Shown here piece after piece: positions 44,090 through 56,700 of a DNA stretch of 64,000 nucleotides. Position numbers and translations under genes: made by a program. The stretch is taken from positions 36,856,121-36,920,120 of the forward strand of contig CM047428.1 in NCBI GenBank assembly GCA_026168455.1, in the 5' to 3' direction. Within the stretch, counting starts at the first letter, position 1, and each line of letters starts with the position of its first letter. A model generated the notes under the pieces. The model searched no databases, was not told the origin of the DNA, and saw only the letters and a program-made list of their open reading frames with translations. The DNA is from Theocolax elegans. Taxonomy: Eukaryota > Arthropoda > Insecta > Hymenoptera > Cerocephalidae.

Positions 44090-45020
44090 CCCGTATAAAA
44101 TATTTTTCGAATTTTTCCACTAAACCCTCTCCTACCCTGTCCGATTAATCACTATAGGGGGGATAAATTAAGACTGGTTATCATATTCAATGTTAACCCT
44201 TCCTTCCTCCTTCTTTCATCTTTAAAATGGGAAATAAAAAAGAATGGTTGTCATACTTTTATTCAACGTAAACGAAAATCCCCATTAATGTTTTTTCAGA
44301 ATTCTTATATTTTTAATCTTCCTTCCCCCTACTTCCATCATCTTTAAAATAGGGGATAAAAAAATGGTTGCCTTATTGTTATTCACCTGTACCGCGACCC
44401 CTACATTATTTTTGGAATTTTTCTGGTTTTATCCCCCCCCCCCTCTTACCCTCCCCCATCTACCAATAATTGGACGATAAATAAAGAGAGATTATCATAT
44501 TGTTATTCACAGTAACAAAAATCATTATTTTACTTTTTTTTTAGAATTTTTATACTTTTTCTCTCTCCCCCCTGCTTCTTTCATCTTTAAAATGTGGACA
44601 AAAACGAATGGTTGTTATATAGTTATTTACCTGTACCGAAAAAGCCATGAAATTTTTTTGAGATTTTTCTAATATTACACTCGTCTCTCCTAACACCCTC
44701 CCCTATCTACGATTAAATGGTGGATAAATAGAGACTGGTTGTCATATTGTTATTCTCTGTAACTGAAATTTCCCATTAGTTTTTTTACAATTCTTAAATT
44801 TTTAATCCTATTCCCTCCTTCATTCATCTTTACAATGGGGACAAAAAAGAATGGTCGTCATATTCTAATTCACCCATACCGATAAGCCCTATAAAATATT
44901 TTATAATTTTTTCTAATTTTACCCATCCCCCACCCTCGTACCCTTCCGCATTTATCGTAACATGTGGGATAAATGAAGAGTGGTTGTCGTATTCAGTGTT
45001 AACCCTTCCACTCCACACAT
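44090..45020. repeat. Degenerate pyrimidine-rich tandem repeats
   Basis: Repeated ATAAA...GACTGGTTGTCATATTG...TTATTC and AATGGGGACAAAAAAGAATGG motifs recur every 170-200 bp (44180, 44230, 44340, 44490, 44590, 44720, 44830, 44970). Non-coding. Confidence 0.7.
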
Positions 45021-45279
45021 ATGGTTAATTCTTACAACTTGTGGGATACCGGACACCGGAGAACGGATGAATTTAGATATTTCTATATATGTATATAAAT
45101 AGATATAGAATCAAAAATAATATTTTAATTTTTTTATAAGCCTTCCTCACTCTTACCTATAAGTAAATATTACTATTTACTTATAATATTACTTATATAT
45201 TTCTAATATAATAATTTAATTTCGTACAAAAATGAACAAAAATGGAGTACTGGCAAAAAAGTATGCTTGTATTATTTTT

Positions 45280-46400
45280 AATATTTTATCCCGTAATTAG
45301 TTGAGTTATCCCAGAATACCTCAGTAATTGCCGAATTCCCAGGAAATCCCGTAATTAGTGGGGTTATCCTACATTACCTCAGAAATACACACATTATGCA
45401 GGAAATCCCGTAGTTAGTGGAATTACCCCGGAATACTTCAGAAATTTCCGAAATATCGAGGAGATCCCGTAACTAGTTGTGTTATCATGGAATACCTTAG
45501 ATATTCCCGAAATATTCAAGAAATCTCGTAATTAGTGGAGTTATCACGGAATACCTCAGGAATTTCCGAATCATCCAGGAAATCTCGGAGTTAGTGGAGT
45601 TATACCGGAATACTTTAGAAATTACTGAAATATCCAGGAAATCTCATAATTAGTGAACTTTTCCCGGAATACTTCAGAAATTACTGAAATATCCAGGAAA
45701 TCTCATAATTAGTGAAGTTTTCTCGGAATACTTTAGAAATTACTGAAATATCCAGGATATCTCATAAATAGTGGAGTTTTCCTGGAATACCTCAGAAATT
45801 CCCCAAATATCCAGGAAATCTCATAAATAGTGGAGTTATTCTGGAATACCTCAGAAATTCCCGAAATATGCAGGAAATCTCATGATTAGTGAAGTTATCC
45901 AGAAACACCTCAGCAATTCCCGAATATGCAGGAAATCTCGTAATTAGTTGAGTTATCACGGAATACCTCAGGAATTTCCGAATCATCCAGGAAATCTCGG
46001 AGTTAGTGGAGTTATACCGGAATACTTTAGAAATTACTGAAATATCCAGGAAATCTCATAATTAGTGAACTTTTCCCGGAATACTTCAGAAATTACTGAA
46101 ATATCCAGGAAATCTCATAATTAGTGAAGTTTTCTCGGAATACTTTAGAAATTACTGAAATATCCAGGATATCTCATAAATAGTGGAGTTATCCTGGAAT
46201 ACCTCAGAAATTCCCCAAATATCCAGGAAATCTCATAAATAGTGGAGTTATTCTGGAATACCTCAGAAATTCCCGAAATATGCAGGAAATCTCATGATTA
46301 GTGAAGTTATCCAGAAACACCTCAGCAATTCCCGAATATGCAGGAAATCTCGTAATTAGTTGAGTTATCCAGGAAAACCTCATCAATTCTCGAATATCCA
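45280..46400. repeat. Tandem repeat array, about 59-bp units with 412-bp higher-order period
   Basis: About 19 units of an AATTAGTGGAGTTATC...GGAATACCTCAGAAATTCC type. A seven-unit block (45537-45948) repeats at 45949-46360, offset 412 bp, with few differences. Open frames within it are repeats of the array, not genes. Confidence 0.92.
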
Positions 46401-46697
46401 GGAAGTCCTGCTTATGGGAAATTAATTTTTTTGTATTTATGTCGTGTATCTGCTTATGAAAAATTAATTGTCTGGAGTTTTTTGGGAATCCTATCTTATT
46501 AGGAATTAGTTGTTTATATTTTTTACTTATGTAGGAATACGGGAAATTAGTCTTTTGTATTTTTAGATAATGGATAATTAGTCTTATGATAATTAGTCTT
46601 TAGATGATTAGTCTTATGGGAAAATAATGTTTCATATTCCTTTTAGGCTATACGTATTAGGTGATGGAGTAGCTTTATATATAAGATCTAATTTAAA

Positions 46698-48890
46698 ATG
46701 AAAAACCATGCAACAACCGAAACTGAGCAAACGGATGAGCCTGGAATACCAGAGTATATTTTCTGTGACATTCAGGACAATGACGCACCACGTTCACTCG
46801 TAACTGTTATTTGTCGATTATTGAAAATAGCTTTTACCAGGGATCCTGAATTTTTAGACATTGTACAAATATATGGTCGTGAATATAGTAATAATTGGAG
46901 AGATGGTGATACTAAATTAGTGCGTCATCTTTTTGTAGAACTTTCTCTGCAATTAGTCCAGCAGAGGCTGACACATTTTACGCCAAAATCGCACACATGA
47001 TCCTGGTGGATGACAATTACTCTATTACTATTAACTCGGACAATGTAACTGCAACTTTTCACAATGGTTATAACGTTATTTCTGTTTCAATTCTGTACAA
47101 AAGTACATTAAATGCAGCTTCTAAAAATATAATTTATCATGATTTTAAATTCCTCGGAACAGCTTTTGACTTTGCATAAACATTGTAATTCGTCGCCTTT
47201 TTACTGTGTCTCTACACGAACTATTGCGTAGCCATTGACAAGCTTGCACCAATAAAAAAGTTTAAAACAACGAAATCAAGGCCGTATTACGTGGATGTAG
47301 AGTTCTACCAACTCCAGCTTAGGCGCAATGCACTTTACAGACGCTACGCACGGACTGGGAACACAGAGTTGCTTAAAGAATTTCAATTATTGAGACAGGT
47401 TACTAATGAAATGACGGAGACAAAAAAGACTGAATGTTATCAAAATAGGATGTACGATGATCTCGCAAATAATAGCGTCTAGAAGGAGCTACGCAGTCTC
47501 GGACTCTATGACAACAGGAGGATTTGAATGGTTTGTATTGGAGAATTTGAATAAACACTTTGCGGGTGTATCAGTCTCTTCTGCAGAGAAATCTAAAGGG
47601 CATCAGTCTATCATCCAAAGTGTAAATGAGAATTGATTTATTTTATTACACATTTACAGAGTGTAATAGTCAAATTTCTGCCGATCGTAGGTAGACTCCT
47701 TGATAAGCAATTCAACTCCTCATTTGCCAGTAGGGTCTTTCCAGTAATGTGGCAGAAGACTCATATTCTACCGCTTAAGAAGTGTAAAACTCCATCTTGT
47801 GCGTCTGATTTTTGGCCTACCACACTGCTGAGCTTTCGGTCAAAGATGTTGGGGAAGATTGCCCTGGAACAACTACGTAAGCATCTTGACAAATACTAGC
47901 TTATGAACCTGGCTGTAAACTGACTTCAGGCCATATAGTTCGACGAAGACTGCATTATTGAATCTGACTGAGGACATACAAAATGAGATTGACATAAAAT
48001 TGGTAACATTGCTTCTGTTGTTTGATTTCAGCAAAGCTTTTGACACAAATTCTTCCACACGATTATTTGATCAAATGAGACGCATGGATTTCTCTAGGTC
48101 TGTCCTACTGTGGATTAACTTGTATTTTTCAAACCGCCATCAAGCGGTCATTTCTTCTGACAATATCTCTCCTTGGATTGCAACTAATTTAGGCATTCAA
48201 CAGGGATCAGTTCTTGGGCCTTTTTGTTCTGCCTGTACATAGATGACTTGCGCGAGGTTCTTGTCTCCGCGGGCGTCCAGCAATATTGTATGCAGATGAT
48301 CTGCAGGTTTATGTTCAAATGCCTTATAGTGACCTGGTTGTGGGATTCTTGGGGCTACGGATGATTGCACAGAGATCGTCATCAGTTCTAAAACACAGGC
48401 AACTTTATTTGGATGCTGCAGATACTGCTTTGCTATTCCGATTATGTGCACTTACATTATTATTCAATTGTTATGATGGATGCCTCGCAGGAGATGAGAA
48501 ACAGGCTGCAGATATTACAGAATTCTTTCGTGCGCTATGTGTGCGGTGTTAAGAGGGATGATCACGTGACTCCTCATACAGATTTCTTGGGTTGGCTGCA
48601 TACAGATTGAAGGAGACATTATTTTGGCTGTATTAATGTACAAACTGATACGTTTACGTGTACCACAATATCTGGAGGGTCTCTTCTCCAAACATGTTCC
48701 TAGGGGTACTGTGAGGGATCCAACAAGGAAACTAGCGTGTCCGTTGATGCGCACTGAGACTGGAAAACGCTCTTTTCAAGTTCAAGGTGCACATCTACGG
48801 AATTCATTGCTGGCACAGATAAAAAATTTATCGTCACATAAGAGCTTTAAGTCTGCTATGCAGGGGCACTTTCTGGCACTCGGATAATAT
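46698..48890 (+). pseudogene. Non-LTR retrotransposon (Jockey/I-type LINE) relic
   Basis: Plus-strand pieces: endonuclease-like N-terminus (46698-47000), linker (47291-47482: FYQLQLRRNALYRRYARTG), reverse transcriptase with WQKTHILPLKKC, LLLLFDFSKAFDT (first catalytic Asp region), GIQQGSVLGPF and MYADDLQVY (YADD box intact, 48286), and the C-terminal RNase-like tail with RYVCGVKRDDH, GWL and the R-S-F-x-VQGAHLRNSLL segment (48624-48887). Many frame shifts and stops break it. An AATAAACA at 49280 could be its poly(A) signal. A copy-and-paste element moved by target-primed reverse transcription. Confidence 0.88.
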
Positions 48891-49291
48891 CCGTCCTACT
48901 TTGTGTTAATTTATTAAAACTGTTATACTCCTATTTATTATTCTTATATCTGTAGCATCCCATATAGACCATGAGTGAATGTATTTAAGGGATGAGTGCG
49001 GACCGAATGAATGGATTCAGCGTGATTGGGAATTGTGACGTCCAATTTTACTTATAGTTTTTAGCTCACTTTATTTTATTTTTCGACTGATAGATGTATT
49101 GACCGAAAATTTATTTACTTGTATTATATTGTTTATTGACTTACAGTAATCTTGTTACATATTTCAGCCTAAGATATTACTTTTAGTTTTACTATTAACT
49201 TTACATTGATTCTGTTATCATGTATGCTATTTATTTCATTGTATTTTATAAACCGTATTTATTATATTTTTGTAATGTAAAAATAAACATA
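48891..49291. other. LINE 3' untranslated sequence (probable)
   Basis: Unassigned AT-rich sequence after the LINE C-terminus, ending AAATAAACATA just before the Tc1-type element. Confidence 0.4.
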
Positions 49292-51740
49292 CAGTACCGT
49301 CCATAAATTCGATAACACTGTGAGAAAAAAGGGTTCGAAATAAATAATTATAACTTGGAGTTGAAAATTCGTAAACATCTTTTAAAAAAACGTTTTTGAA
49401 AGTACTATTCAAGACCTTTCCAAAGCAATGTTTACATTATTTTATTTTTTTTATCATGCTAAAACATTGATTTGAAACTAATCAATATTTACTTAATTTA
49501 TAAATATCAGATTTGATTTGACAGTTTTTTTAAAAGGATTATAAAAAATCTGAAAAGAAACATATGTTAAAGTATTTAAGAAGAGCTTTAATTTGATCCT
49601 AACAAAAATTTTTTATGATTTTTTTTGTTAGTCTGCGAGGTATTTAAGTTTGTAATCTAATTTACTGAGCCGTCCCCGTTCCATAACGCTTTTTAAACAA
49701 AAATCGTGACAAAAATTTGTATATTTTTATAAAAAAAGACTCATTAAGATCTTATAAAAAACATGATTCAAAAAAACTTTATTAAAAAAAATTTCTGTGA
49801 ATACGCTTTATTACAGCATTTAAACAACTATAAATTAATATTTCAAAATTACTTGATAAATAAAAAAAAGAGAATGTTCTTTTTTAAACATTTTTTTCGT
49901 CGAAGAATCCACCTTTGGCTTTTATAACACTTTTGCAAATTCCCGGAATTCGTTGTACTAATTTATCGAGTACATTTGAACTAATAGAGTTCCAACACTT
50001 TAATAAATTGTTCCATAATTCTAAGGCATTCTTATTTGCATGTTCTTTTCTGACTCTTCTATCCAGTTTATTCCATAATAATTCAACCGGGTTAAGGTCC
50101 GGAGATTGTGGTGGCTAATCCATTATTATTAATTGTCCGCTTTCAGACTTTTTAGACAAATATCCTTTACATAATTTAGAAATTAATAGGTACACATTTT
50201 TATCCATTACACCATTTATTCTTTTTAAGTCTCCAACTTTATTATTTCCAAAACAATCCAACACCATTACACTTCCACCACCGTGTTCCACTATGGGAAC
50301 AAGACACTTTTCAAGAAATTTTTCTCCAGGACGACAAACATAAACACGACGTTTTTGTTTCCAAATAATTCGAATTTCGATTCATCCGATCATAAAACTT
50401 TTCTCCAATCATCAACTGAAAAATGTTTATATTTACGAGCCCATGTCAACCTTTTCTTCTTATTAATTTTTCTCAAAAGTGGTTTTTTTGCGGCAACACG
50501 TCCAGTTAAATTTCCTTCAATAAACGTCTTTTTTATGGTCGTAACACTAACAGAAGTAGAATGCAATGTATTAAAGTTCGTCCTTATCTTAGGAGCAGTT
50601 AATCTCGGATTTTTATTACTGAGCATACAAATATATTTATCATCTTGCAGAATAGTCTTCCTTGGGCGTCCTGTTCGTTTTTTGTCACAATTTTTGCCTG
50701 TACTTTTAAATCTGGCGATAGCTTTGTGAACGGCAACATTAGACACTAATGTTTAATCTCGGCAGGAGCAACCATTTTCACGTAAAAAATTGGCTTGCAA
50801 TCGTTTATCTATCCAAAAAATTGGCTTATCGTTAGATATTTCTTACGTCTTTATCTTACAATCACTCGTGAAATACTAATAATAAATGTTGAGATACTTC
50901 GCGTGTTTTCAACATATGCAGCGTAGTAGGGAGTATCGCTACTAGTAACGCCACTAGCGGAGAGAACTCTTCCGATCGAGTTTTCGACCGAGCGCTACAC
51001 ACCGCATTCGGCTGTTACGCAAGTCACTTCGGACTGTCTTTTTTATAAGCAATAAATAACTCTTTTTTATATTTTAACTCGTGTACATTTTTCATTAACC
51101 TCGCCCTGCAATAATAAATTTGGACAAACTAAAACTATTCGATCTAAGCAGACGTATCATTCCAAGTATTTGGTATAAATATAATAAATAATAATGAAGC
51201 AATAAATAGATAGTCGAATACACAGTACAGACCTTCTTGTAAACATCAAAAACACGCTATTGTGTATAAATTAAAGGTGAGCTAATTCATTTAATTATAA
51301 CGGCATAATTTTACGAATAATAATCATAATATATTTTATTACTTAAACGAACTTTTGGACGGCTCAGTAAATTAGATTACAAATTTAAATACCTCACAGA
51401 GTAACAAAAAAGATCGTAAAAAATTTTTGCTAGGATCAAATGAAAGCTCTTCTTAAATACTTTAACATATATTTTCTTCAGATTTTTTATAATCCTTTTA
51501 AAAAAACTGTCAAATCAAATCTGATATTTAGAAATTTAGTAAATATTGATTAGTTTCAAATCAATGTTTTAGCATGATAAAAAAAATAAAATAATGTAAA
51601 CATTGCTTTGGAAAGGTCTTGAATAGTACTTTCAAAAACGTTTTTTTAAAATTTGTTTACGAATTTTCGCGTCCAAGTTATAACTATTTATTTCGAACCC
51701 TTTTTTTCTCATAGTGTTATCAAATTTATGGACGGTACTG
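49292..51740 (-). mobile_element. Tc1/mariner-type transposon with about 384-bp inverted ends
   Basis: CAGTACCGTCCATAAATTC and its complement form the tips; pairing continues to 49675 and from 51357. TA dinucleotides flank (49290-49291 and 51741-51742), the target site of the superfamily. A broken transposase lies inside, plus about 500 bp (50880-51350) with no recognised content. Confidence 0.92.
49884..50775 (-). pseudogene. Tc1-type transposase, inactivated
   Basis: N-terminal helix-turn-helix region and GRPRKT hinge (50390-50746), then a stop where tryptophan is expected (TGA, near 50389). The catalytic domain follows: SDESKFELFG (first Asp), and a C-terminal PPQSPDLNPVELLW (third acidic position). 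Between them the segment bearing the second Asp (normally just before a DPKHTS-like motif) is deleted; sequence jumps from the MDKNVYLLIS region to KLCKGYLSKK. A TAG replaces another Trp before PPQSPDLNP. Three lesions make it inert; it could only be mobilised in trans. Confidence 0.9.
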
Positions 51741-51814
51741 TATATCTATCTATCAGTCAACAAATACTTGGACAATAAATATGATTATACCCTACTGACA
51801 ATGTATGCGCAATT

Positions 51815-51900
51815 AATAGCGCAACTTTTGACGCATCTTTTGACGCAACTTTTTGCGCAACTTTTAGCGCTACTTTTTACGTGTCTTTATCGAGCCAAAA
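51815..51900. repeat. Degenerate GCGCAACTTTT repeat
   Basis: Seven to eight units of about 11-14 bp: (G/T)CGCAACTTTT(G/T)ACGC. Non-coding. Confidence 0.75.
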
Positions 51901-52031
51901 GTTGCGTCATAAATTGCGCTACTATATTGAAAATTTGAATATTTATAATTTTATAATAGAAAATGCCTTAAGATCTTTATTATGTGATTTTCAAGTGCAA
52001 TTTTCAACATGAATCCAACTTTAAAAAATTT

Positions 52032-53696
52032 TGTCGCGTCCCGACGAAAATTATATTATTATTTTTCGTAAAAAATACTGCGTAGTTTAGAATAAAATTA
52101 CGGCGTGGGAGAAAAACGAAATAAGGTTGATAAAGAATAGTTCTAAGTAAATGCAGTAATATAAAATATAATTTATAGAGCTAAGGGACCGATTAATTTA
52201 CGAGTGTTTCAAACGAAAAAGAGACGGATAAGTAGAGTTGAAGATATTATTCGAAGCCTGTACGCATATAAGCGGGATCACCGATAGTGAGATCGAAATG
52301 AAGGGTTGCGCAAGAGTTTTTTTTGTACTGCACTATAAAATCAATGCTCGGAGAAGAACCGGCGATGGGAAACATGGACTAGAAAATTCGAGCATTAGAA
52401 GGAAGTAATAAATTAAGCCGTTCTCTGGATAATGTCGCAGTAATAAAAGAGGGGACAGCAAATTCTCCGAATTAACTACGAAGCGATACAGAAAATGCAC
52501 GGGATTCGATAATTTTTAATTACGCACATCTAACGGTCCAATCGGGTGCAAGCACAGAAAAATCGAGAACTACTTACACATCTCCATATAAGGCAAAGTG
52601 TAAGACAAGGAAGAAGTGTAAGACAAGGAGAGATGCATAGATTTTAGGGTATATAAAGAGGACCCAGAACAGACACAGGCACTCCTAAATTTTCATCTAA
52701 AGCTTTCGCAAGGCGAAGCTCTGCTGAACAACTCTTTGATTTTTATCCAAGGGCACGGCTCTGCTACTTGAACTTTGAAATAATACGAATTAAAAATCAC
52801 AAGAGGAATCGAGACGTATCATCGACATCTACAAGCCATAGTCGAGGAACTACGACTTCGACATCTGGAAATCGTCGAGCTCCAACAGCATACACATCTA
52901 ACGTCGACGCCCGCATGTCTAGCAGGACATTATACGGCAATCTGACACCGCTACCCACGTTCAAGGCGGACCTTCGTTCCTCACCGAATATACACACATA
53001 TATACATATATATATACATATATATATCTATATATTTGGGTACTTAAGGTATATTCTTTTCGGCTATCTATACGCTTGTATTATTCGTAAAGGCAACCTG
53101 ATATTTTATGTTATTTCGATTGCTGAACCAACCGTTTTTCTTTTAAAACAATTATTATTACATACAATTTATTAACTATAATTCATGTTTTAAACGACAA
53201 CCATTTTTTTTATTTTATCTGCATTTACTTATAATGATTCTTATTTCGATTATTAATTATTAATGTTTATAATAAAATAACCTTGCGAATATTTTATTCT
53301 ATAATGTGTTAATGTGTTCGCCGTACATTTGTTTATTTAATCAAAATTAATCGTTATTCGACTTAAATAATTTTATACAATTGTTAATAAAATAGTGTAA
53401 ATTTATGTGTTTTTGCCCATTAAAAAGCTGTAATAATTTAGTTTCACGTGTTCATTTAAAGAAAAGCATATTATATTTAAATAAATAAGGCATAATTAAT
53501 ACGAAATAAAACATATTATTTTATTTATCCCTCATTATATCCTGCATCTCTACTCTCAAAATAACTTCGCTCGCTACTCCCGGAGACGTAAGGCTAGTCC
53601 TAGTCAAACAAGAGCGAAAGGAACGCGAATGGTTTATTAACCATTTGCCTTCTTGTAATATTTTTTATGGTAATTGGTGCAAGTCTGGACGTGACA
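52032..53696 (+). repeat. Gypsy-2 5' LTR (1,665 bp)
   Basis: Begins TGTCGCGTCC and ends GGACGTGACA, which are reverse complements at nine of ten bases. A TATA box (TATATAAAG) lies at 52650, about 1,050 bp upstream of the end. A TA dinucleotide run lies at 52987-53036. No partner copy is seen in the window, so the 3' LTR is expected beyond 64000; LTR limits rest on the tips and the primer site. Confidence 0.6.
52650..52659 (+). promoter_or_regulatory. Gypsy-2 LTR TATA box (putative)
   Basis: TATATAAAGAGG in the LTR. It could drive Gypsy-2 RNA, giving an R-U5 of about 1 kb. Confidence 0.4.
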
Positions 53697-53722
53697 GATT
53701 GTATTAATTATTATAATAAATT

Positions 53723-53740
53723 TGGTGCATCGGCCGGGAA
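53723..53740 (+). promoter_or_regulatory. Gypsy-2 primer-binding site (tRNA-Gly)
   Basis: TGGTGCATCGGCCGGGAA complements the 3' end of insect tRNA-Gly(GCC), including CCA, from memory of that tRNA. It starts 26 bases after the LTR tip, an unusually long gap. Confidence 0.8.
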
Positions 53741-53781
53741 ACTCACATTTTTGAGAGAAAAAAAGAGATTGAAGGAATAAT

Positions 53782-56700
53782 GTGTTTAGATATAAAATGT
53801 CAGGTTCGCCTAAAAATACTGATTGTTATGTAAATAAACAAAGAAACACGAGTTTAGAATTTTCTATGAATGATACGTTATTAAAATTATACAAAGAAAA
53901 AGTGCAGACTCTCGATACTCTCGATTTAACTAAAACTCCTAGGGAAACAGTGCAAAATTTGACAAAAGAAATAAATTATTTAAAGGATAGACTAGAAAAA
54001 AGTGCAGCAAATATTTCATTATCTATAAAAATACCTGGCGATTTTGAATATAGAGACCCTTTTTTTCCAACTGATCTTTCTATTTCCGAAGTTAGTGAAG
54101 ACGAACAGGAAGACACAATAATTACTCCCACGCGAGTAAAACATTTTAGTTTAAAACCCGCAGTTTTGAATTACGAGGAACAAAAAGAACTTATCGCGAA
54201 TAATCCTGTAAATTTTAGTACGCCAGCCCCAATTTATCGTCCATATGAACCATTGATTTTAACACCGGATAACGTTATAAGCTCGGTAAGAAAACGGCTC
54301 GCGACTGAAGTAAAAAAAGAGTTGTTAGATTCTTATCTCGAGGAACCTAAAATCATAGAAAGTTTACAAGAAAGTGTAAAAAAAGGGACAACTTTTCAAG
54401 GTATCATAAATAAGATTAAAGGCGCGTTAAATATTTTTTCCGCACCGATCGAAAAAGAGACTGAGGAAGCAAAGGCACTAGTGACAGACACGGCGAAAGT
54501 ACTCGACGAAAAACTAATTCAAGGCGCGTCAGATTTTACAGTTCCCTTCGATAATCAATTAATTAAAAAATCACCCGAACAAGCAAACTCTTCTAAGATT
54601 AAAGACGAATTATTTAATAAAATTAATTTAGACGAATTAAGAACAAGCACCGGAACAAAACCAAAAAAACTAGATAGGAGTGAAGTTAAAAAACAAATTA
54701 ACAATAAAACAATGACGTCTCAAATTCGAGGTTTATCGCTAAAGGACGCTCTAGATTTAATACCGCGATTTAACGGTCATAATATAAATTTATCGCAATT
54801 TTTGGACGGATGCAACGAAGCAAAAGAAATTTTACCGTCGGAGTATGAAAAAGAATTAACAAAACTTATTCGAATGCGTTTATATGGGGAAGCTTTAACT
54901 TGTGCGCGCGGAGAAAATTTTAATTCTATCAAAGAGATATCCAATTTTTTCGAAAACACCTTCGGATCGATAAAAACATATTACGAGTGGACGGGAGAAC
55001 TTGCTAAATTAAAACAGAAAAACAATGAGACAGTCGTTGCTTATTTTAATCGGTTACAAGAAATAAAAAATGAAATAGTCAAAGCGGCCGACAGAGAGGG
55101 ACGAGTCGCGATAGCAGATCATTTCATGCTTGAACTAAGGCGAGATTGTTTAAAATTCTTTTTAAAAGGGCTTCGTTGGGAAATTCGTGCGCGTTTAGGG
55201 ACTCCAAGTTCTATAAAACAAGCTCGTGAACAAGCGCTCGAGGTGGAGCGCGAGTTCGCTTGTAGCGTCTTGGACGAGGAGACGCCGAGCCGAGAAGAGA
55301 CTCGTTTTCGTTCAACTCGAGAAACGCGTAAAGTAAACTATATTTCTAATAACTCTCCGATCGTATGTCAATATTGTTCTAAGACTGGTCATGGAGACAT
55401 AAATTGTTTCAAATTAGCACGAAGTTTTGCGGAAAGATTTTCCGATAATAACAACCGACGCAATCCCATAAACAGTTCATATAGTCCACAAAATCGCTCG
55501 GATAACAGTCGTAATTATAATAGACCAAATTTACAATTTGGTGGTTGGAATGAGTATCAAAATCAGACGGAATTTTTACCAAATAGAGACAGAGATAAAA
55601 ATGATTCCTTTGTTCGTTATAATAATAATAAATACTCGTCGCAGCAATTTAACAAAGAAGATCGGGGAAATAATTCCGGGACTCGCGGTGTGCGCGAGCC
55701 GGTTAATCCAACTTCCCAAGAATCACGATATATTAATAACGAATCGAATAATCATATAAGATCACCAGTTACTTGTTTTCATTGCGGAAAACCCGGTCAC
55801 ATAAAGCGCGATTGTTATAAGTTACAAAGAGAGATAAGAGAAGGAAATCAAAATCAGGGAAACACCGACACTCTCTCTCTCTCCGAGGAGGGTCGAGAGA
55901 GAGGCTACGAATCAAATTCCCTCTACTTCGAGCGCGGAAACCCGCTCAAACGTCCCCTCCGCACCGCGAAAATAAATTTAAGCCAACAGAGTGCAGCCTC
56001 GGTCGTAATCTTCGATATCGGTCAGTTAAGACGTCCGTTAAAATTCTTGCTAGATACAGGAGCATCGGTAAGTCTAATTAAAGAGTCAGAGGTAGACTCT
56101 CGCGTAAAAATTGACGAAAATGATATTATATTGTTAAAAGGCATAACTGATCACTCATTAACTACTCGTGGTAAAATTAGAATAGATTTCGAAGGATCTC
56201 CCGTGGAACTCAATTTAGTACATGATTCGTTCCCTATACAACAAGACGGAATCTTAGGCACCGATTTTTTCCGTAGAAACGATGCAAAAATCAATTATTT
56301 GGAACAATATTTAGAATTTAACGGATTAATCCTCCCCTTTGAAAATGCAAATAATATGCAAACGGATGAATCGATATATATAATGGAAAATATCCAAAAT
56401 TATGATCGAAAATCAATACGATATATGCCAAAACCAAGGGAAAACAATGGTTATACGAACATGAAAAATTCAAGATTTTATAATTATACCGATAGTGACT
56501 CAGAAACGTCAAGTGATTTTCAATATCACGAAAATGATGAAACGTTTATGAAATTTGACACAAACGAATCGTATGAAATCTACGAACAAGAACAAAAAAA
56601 TGAAAGAAATCAAAATGGCAACGACAAAAACCTATACAATTACAGTGAAAAAGAACAAGAGTTATATGACGATTATAAAGATGACGAAATACAAGTACAA

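Noticed and set aside
45792..46386. Two similar 60-aa frames (45792-45986 and 46204-46386)
   Set aside because: They are translations of the 59-bp tandem array, not genes.
50283..50729. 148-aa plus-strand frame
   Set aside because: Antisense shadow of the Tc1-type transposase.
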